8,055 bases of DNA, from assembly GCA_947460795.1 (NCBI GenBank), contig CANHJA010000098.1:1-8055 (forward strand), written 5' to 3'. The notes below the pieces were generated by a model that was given only the letters and a program-made list of their open reading frames with translations, was not told the origin of the DNA and did no database searches. Source of the DNA: Bacteroidota bacterium. Lineage in GTDB: Bacteria; Bacteroidota; Bacteroidia; Chitinophagales; Chitinophagaceae. How positions within the stretch are numbered: position 1 is the stretch's first letter; each line of letters opens with the position of its first letter. The translations under genes were made by a program, and so were the position numbers. Of the stretch, positions 5,731 to 8,055 are shown one piece after another.

Positions 5731-7284
5731 TTGAACAAAGAACTCATCATTCAATCATCCGAAGCCGGAATTGAAATTGCCTTGCTAGAAGAAAAAAAAC
5801 TAGTAGAATTACATTATGATAATTCAGGAGGTCAATTCAATGTAGGTGACTTGTATCTTGGCAAAGTAAAAAAAATCATGCCAGGGTTAAATGCTGTATT
5901 TGTGGACATAGGCCATGATAAAGATGCATTTTTGCACTATACCGATTTAAGTCCTTATTTTAAAAGTTTGGTAAAATTTACCGAAATGTCAATTACTGAA
6001 AAACAACATTTAGATTTTGATTTTTCGAAATTTCAATTAGAACCAGAAATTGTTAAGACAGGAAAAATTAATGAAGTTGTTGTAAATAAACCTCGTTTAT
6101 TGGTGCAAATTCTTAAAGAGCCCATTTCCTCAAAAGGTCCTCGTATTAGCTGTGAAGTTTCATTGCCAGGACGCTTTATTGTGGTTACGCCATTCAATAA
6201 TTTCGTAAACGTATCTCGTAAAATTCATTCAACCGAAGAAAGAAAACGCTTACAACGAATTATTGAAAGTATAAAACCAAATAATTTTGGTGTTATCGTT
6301 CGTACAGCAGCCGAAGGGCAAAGCACAGCAGAATTACATAAAGATTTATTGCAAATTATTGATGCTTGGAAATCCATTCAGTTTAATTTAAAAGGTGCAA
6401 CGCCTCCACAAAAAATATTGAGTGAGCAAAACAAAACAACTTCATTATTGCGTGATTTATTAAATAAAGATTTTAATAAAATTGTTGCGAATGATAGCTC
6501 CATCGTAAAAGATGCAAAAGAGTATATTGCGAATGTAGCACCAGGTAGAGAAAATATTGTGAGCTTGTATAATAATGGAGCTACAATTTTTGATCATTAT
6601 GGCATTTCAAAACAAGTGAAATCTTCATTCGGTAAAACGGTTATGTTAGATAGTGGGGGCTATTTAATTATCGAGCACACCGAAGCATTGCATGTAGTAG
6701 ATGTAAATAGTGGACATAAATTTTCAAATGATAACCAAGAAGAAACTGCTTTAAATACCAATTTGGAAGCAGCAAAAGAAATAGCTCGCCAGTTGCGTTT
6801 ACGTGACATTGGAGGGATTATTATTGTTGATTTTATTGACATGAAAAGTGCAGATAACAGACGAGATATTGCTGCATATGTAGAAGATTTAATGAAAGAT
6901 GATAGAGCAAAACACAGTGTTTTACCACTTTCTAAATTTGGATTATTGCAAATTACTCGTCAGCGCTTACGCCCTGAAATAAAAATTTCTACCAGTGAAG
7001 TTTGTCCAAGTTGTGAAGGCTCGGGGAAAGTTCGTTCTTCTCAATTATTGATTGATGATATTGAAAAACATGTAAAATATTTAAAAGCAAATTTAAATGC
7101 TAAACTTGAATTGCATGTCCATCCAATCGTAAAATCGCATCTTACAAAAGGGCTGTTGTGGAATTCAATTTTTGCTAAATGGAAAAAAAACTATGGAGCT
7201 TTTACCATTGTGGAAGATGAAGGGTTTGAATTTTTGCAATACAAATTTTTTGACAATAATACAGGGGAAGAAATTAAGTTTTAA
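5731..7284 (+). CDS. rng: Ribonuclease E/G family endoribonuclease
   Basis: This 517-residue cytoplasmic endoribonuclease of the RNase G (CafA) / RNase E catalytic type cleaves single-stranded RNA in rRNA maturation and mRNA decay. An S1-like RNA-binding domain (about 38-130) begins GDLYLGKVKKIMPGLNAVFV and has a long insert (about 77-110). The RNase E/G core holds the two Mg-binding aspartates: D324 in VVDVNSG and D367 in IIIVDFIDM. The zinc-link motif CPSCEG (C425, C428) for dimer pairing is present. There is no long disordered degradosome tail, so it resembles RNase G in length. The start is TTG at 5731: the conserved N-terminus MNKELIIQSS begins exactly there with no ATG at that position. 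The gene follows the hairpin at 5651-5683 and precedes pnuC. Whether it behaves as RNase E or RNase G cannot be told from sequence. Confidence 0.95.
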   Translation: MNKELIIQSSEAGIEIALLEEKKLVELHYDNSGGQFNVGDLYLGKVKKIMPGLNAVFVDIGHDKDAFLHYTDLSPYFKSLVKFTEMSITEKQHLDFDFSKFQLEPEIVKTGKINEVVVNKPRLLVQILKEPISSKGPRISCEVSLPGRFIVVTPFNNFVNVSRKIHSTEERKRLQRIIESIKPNNFGVIVRTAAEGQSTAELHKDLLQIIDAWKSIQFNLKGATPPQKILSEQNKTTSLLRDLLNKDFNKIVANDSSIVKDAKEYIANVAPGRENIVSLYNNGATIFDHYGISKQVKSSFGKTVMLDSGGYLIIEHTEALHVVDVNSGHKFSNDNQEETALNTNLEAAKEIARQLRLRDIGGIIIVDFIDMKSADNRRDIAAYVEDLMKDDRAKHSVLPLSKFGLLQITRQRLRPEIKISTSEVCPSCEGSGKVRSSQLLIDDIEKHVKYLKANLNAKLELHVHPIVKSHLTKGLLWNSIFAKWKKNYGAFTIVEDEGFEFLQYKFFDNNTGEEIKF

Positions 7285-7294
7285 AGCCTCTCAA

Positions 7295-7310
7295 GCATCC
7301 CCAAGGGAGC
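7295..7310 (+). terminator. Small GC-rich hairpin between rng and pnuC
   Basis: GC(a)TCCC-caa-GGGAGC forms six base pairs with one bulged A (7297) and a 3-base loop, ten bases after the rng stop. The following CTATTTATT is T-rich. It could be a weak terminator or attenuator. Its right arm contains AGGGAG, a Shine-Dalgarno-like run seven bases before an ATT that may start pnuC, so it might instead gate translation. Confidence 0.35.
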
Positions 7311-7316
7311 CTATTT

Positions 7317-7934
7317 ATTGAATTAATTCAGTATTTTTACAATATCGAATCTGTTATCCAACATATTATTACGCAGTTTTATGCAACCTCTGTTTTTGAA
7401 TGGATTGCCTTTCTGTTTGGAGTTTTACAAGTTTTCCTTGCGTTAAAAAATAAAACCATCAATTTCTATGCTGGCATAATTAGTGTCTGTTTTTACACCT
7501 ACGTTTTTTATGATTTTAAATTATATGCAGAGAGTCTGTTAAATTTCTACTATTTAATTACCAGTATTTTAGGGTTGTTTTTATGGCAACAAAAAAGTCA
7601 ACAAAAAATTTCAAAAACAACAAAACAGGGCTGGATGAGTGTTGTTGGTATAGTACTTGGTTCATTTTTTATACTTTTTTTCTTGTTAAATCAATTTACC
7701 GACAGTACAGTTCCTTATTTAGATGCAATCGTATCTGCTTTTGCTTGGGCCGGTACTTGGTTGTTATTAAAAAGAAAGTTAGAAAATTGGATATTATTAA
7801 ATATTTCAAACCTCATAGCCATTCCTTTACAATTTTATAAAGGATTAGAATTAACCTCTTTATTAACTATAATTTATGTTGTTATTGCATTTTTGGGTTA
7901 CAGAGAATGGAAAAATAAACTGGATGTGAATTGA
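7317..7934 (+). CDS. pnuC: PnuC-family vitamin/nucleoside transporter, non-standard start
   Basis: PnuC proteins are inner-membrane facilitators for nicotinamide riboside or, in related forms, thiamine and other vitamins. The frame is open from 7278 to the TGA at 7932-7934. Taking ATT 7317 as start gives 205 residues, a usual family length, with about six or seven hydrophobic segments. Family features are SVFEWIAFLFGVLQVFLALKN (25-45, first membrane segment), KLYAESLLNFYYL (68-80) and the C-terminal block RKLENWILLNISN (153-165) then QFYKGLELTSLL (172-183), ending GYREW (194-198). The frame has no ATG, GTG or TTG before TTG 7575 (residue 87), which would cut off the conserved first half. The start is therefore uncertain: ATT 7317 with AGGGAG upstream, ATT 7326, or a mutated start. 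The gene begins 32 bases after rng, probably co-transcribed. The substrate cannot be assigned from sequence. Confidence 0.8.
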   Translation: MELIQYFYNIESVIQHIITQFYATSVFEWIAFLFGVLQVFLALKNKTINFYAGIISVCFYTYVFYDFKLYAESLLNFYYLITSILGLFLWQQKSQQKISKTTKQGWMSVVGIVLGSFFILFFLLNQFTDSTVPYLDAIVSAFAWAGTWLLLKRKLENWILLNISNLIAIPLQFYKGLELTSLLTIIYVVIAFLGYREWKNKLDVN

Positions 7935-8006
7935 GTAATCATATTTAAAATATTTCACATAAGTAATAATTATATAAGTCTATTTTGTGGAAAAACTAGG
8001 AACAAA

Positions 8007-8037
8007 TTGGATAGTATAAAAAAATGCCTTACTTTTG
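8007..8037 (+). promoter_or_regulatory. Strong Bacteroidetes-type promoter for a gene beyond the right edge
   Basis: TTG (8007-8009) and TACTTTTG (8030-8037), a perfect TAnnTTTG box, are separated by 20 bases, within the known 17-23 spacing. GCACTC and an AATTAAAATTTAA leader follow to the edge. It points rightward out of the window. The rest of the gap after pnuC (7935-8006) is AT-rich with no gene seen. Confidence 0.7.
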
Positions 8038-8055
8038 CACTCAATTAAAATTTAA

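Noticed and set aside
7285..7340. A vitamin riboswitch in front of pnuC
   Set aside because: There are only 32 bases between the rng stop and the candidate start. That is too short for known TPP or NAD-linked riboswitches; only the small hairpin is present.
7278..7400. Frameshift or pseudogene explanation for pnuC
   Set aside because: The frame is unbroken through the family core and no ATG exists in any frame at 7285-7340, so an indel would not supply a start. A substitution at the start codon remains possible and is covered in the findings.
7575..7934. A 119-residue frame starting at TTG 7575 as the whole gene
   Set aside because: The same frame continues upstream to 7278 with clear PnuC-like sequence, including the first membrane segment and the KLYAESLLNFYY region, so 7575 is internal to pnuC.
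1..8055. Search for a new defence system, mobile element, CRISPR array or integrated phage
   Set aside because: All long frames fall into core families, with no transposase, integrase, regular repeat-spacer pattern, tRNA or terminal repeats.

Overview
The window looks like chromosomal DNA from a low-GC member of the Bacteroidota (Bacteroidetes). Three things point there: a PorU-like type IX secretion sortase N-terminus, a GldE-type CNNM/CorC membrane protein, and promoter boxes of the TAnnTTTG type. The gene order mutY-ssb-gldE on one strand and HU-TPR-rng on the other also fits this phylum. I cannot resolve the family or genus. There is no sign of a mobile element, CRISPR array, tRNA, rRNA or defence system. 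This is core genome, and its interest lies in the details.

Left half, minus strand (read right to left): mutY (adenine DNA glycosylase), ssb (single-strand DNA-binding protein), gldE, then porU, which runs off the left edge. The gaps between mutY, ssb and gldE are 38 and 62 bases, which suggests one transcription unit joining DNA repair and replication to a gliding/secretion gene. porU has its own good promoter box in the 137-base gap after gldE. gldD, the usual partner of gldE in flavobacteria, is not between them.

Right half, plus strand: an HU/IHF-type nucleoid protein diverges from mutY. It is followed by a membrane-anchored TPR protein, a 29-residue highly basic protein resembling the ribosomal bS22/mS38 (AURKAIP1/COX24-type) family, a perfect 13-bp inverted repeat that probably ends that unit, an RNase E/G family ribonuclease, and a PnuC-type vitamin/nucleoside transporter. 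A strong promoter at the right edge points to a gene just outside the window.

The most striking general feature is start-codon use. gldE, mutY and rng have no plausible ATG and appear to start at TTG, and the TPR gene starts at GTG. pnuC has no ATG, GTG or TTG at all before its conserved N-terminus; an ATT behind a small hairpin and a Shine-Dalgarno-like AGGGAG is the best candidate. Other points are an exact 19-bp A-rich repeat upstream of both ssb and mutY, an HU protein with Ile in place of the DNA-intercalating Pro63, and the tiny bS22/mS38-like gene, which length cut-offs would miss.
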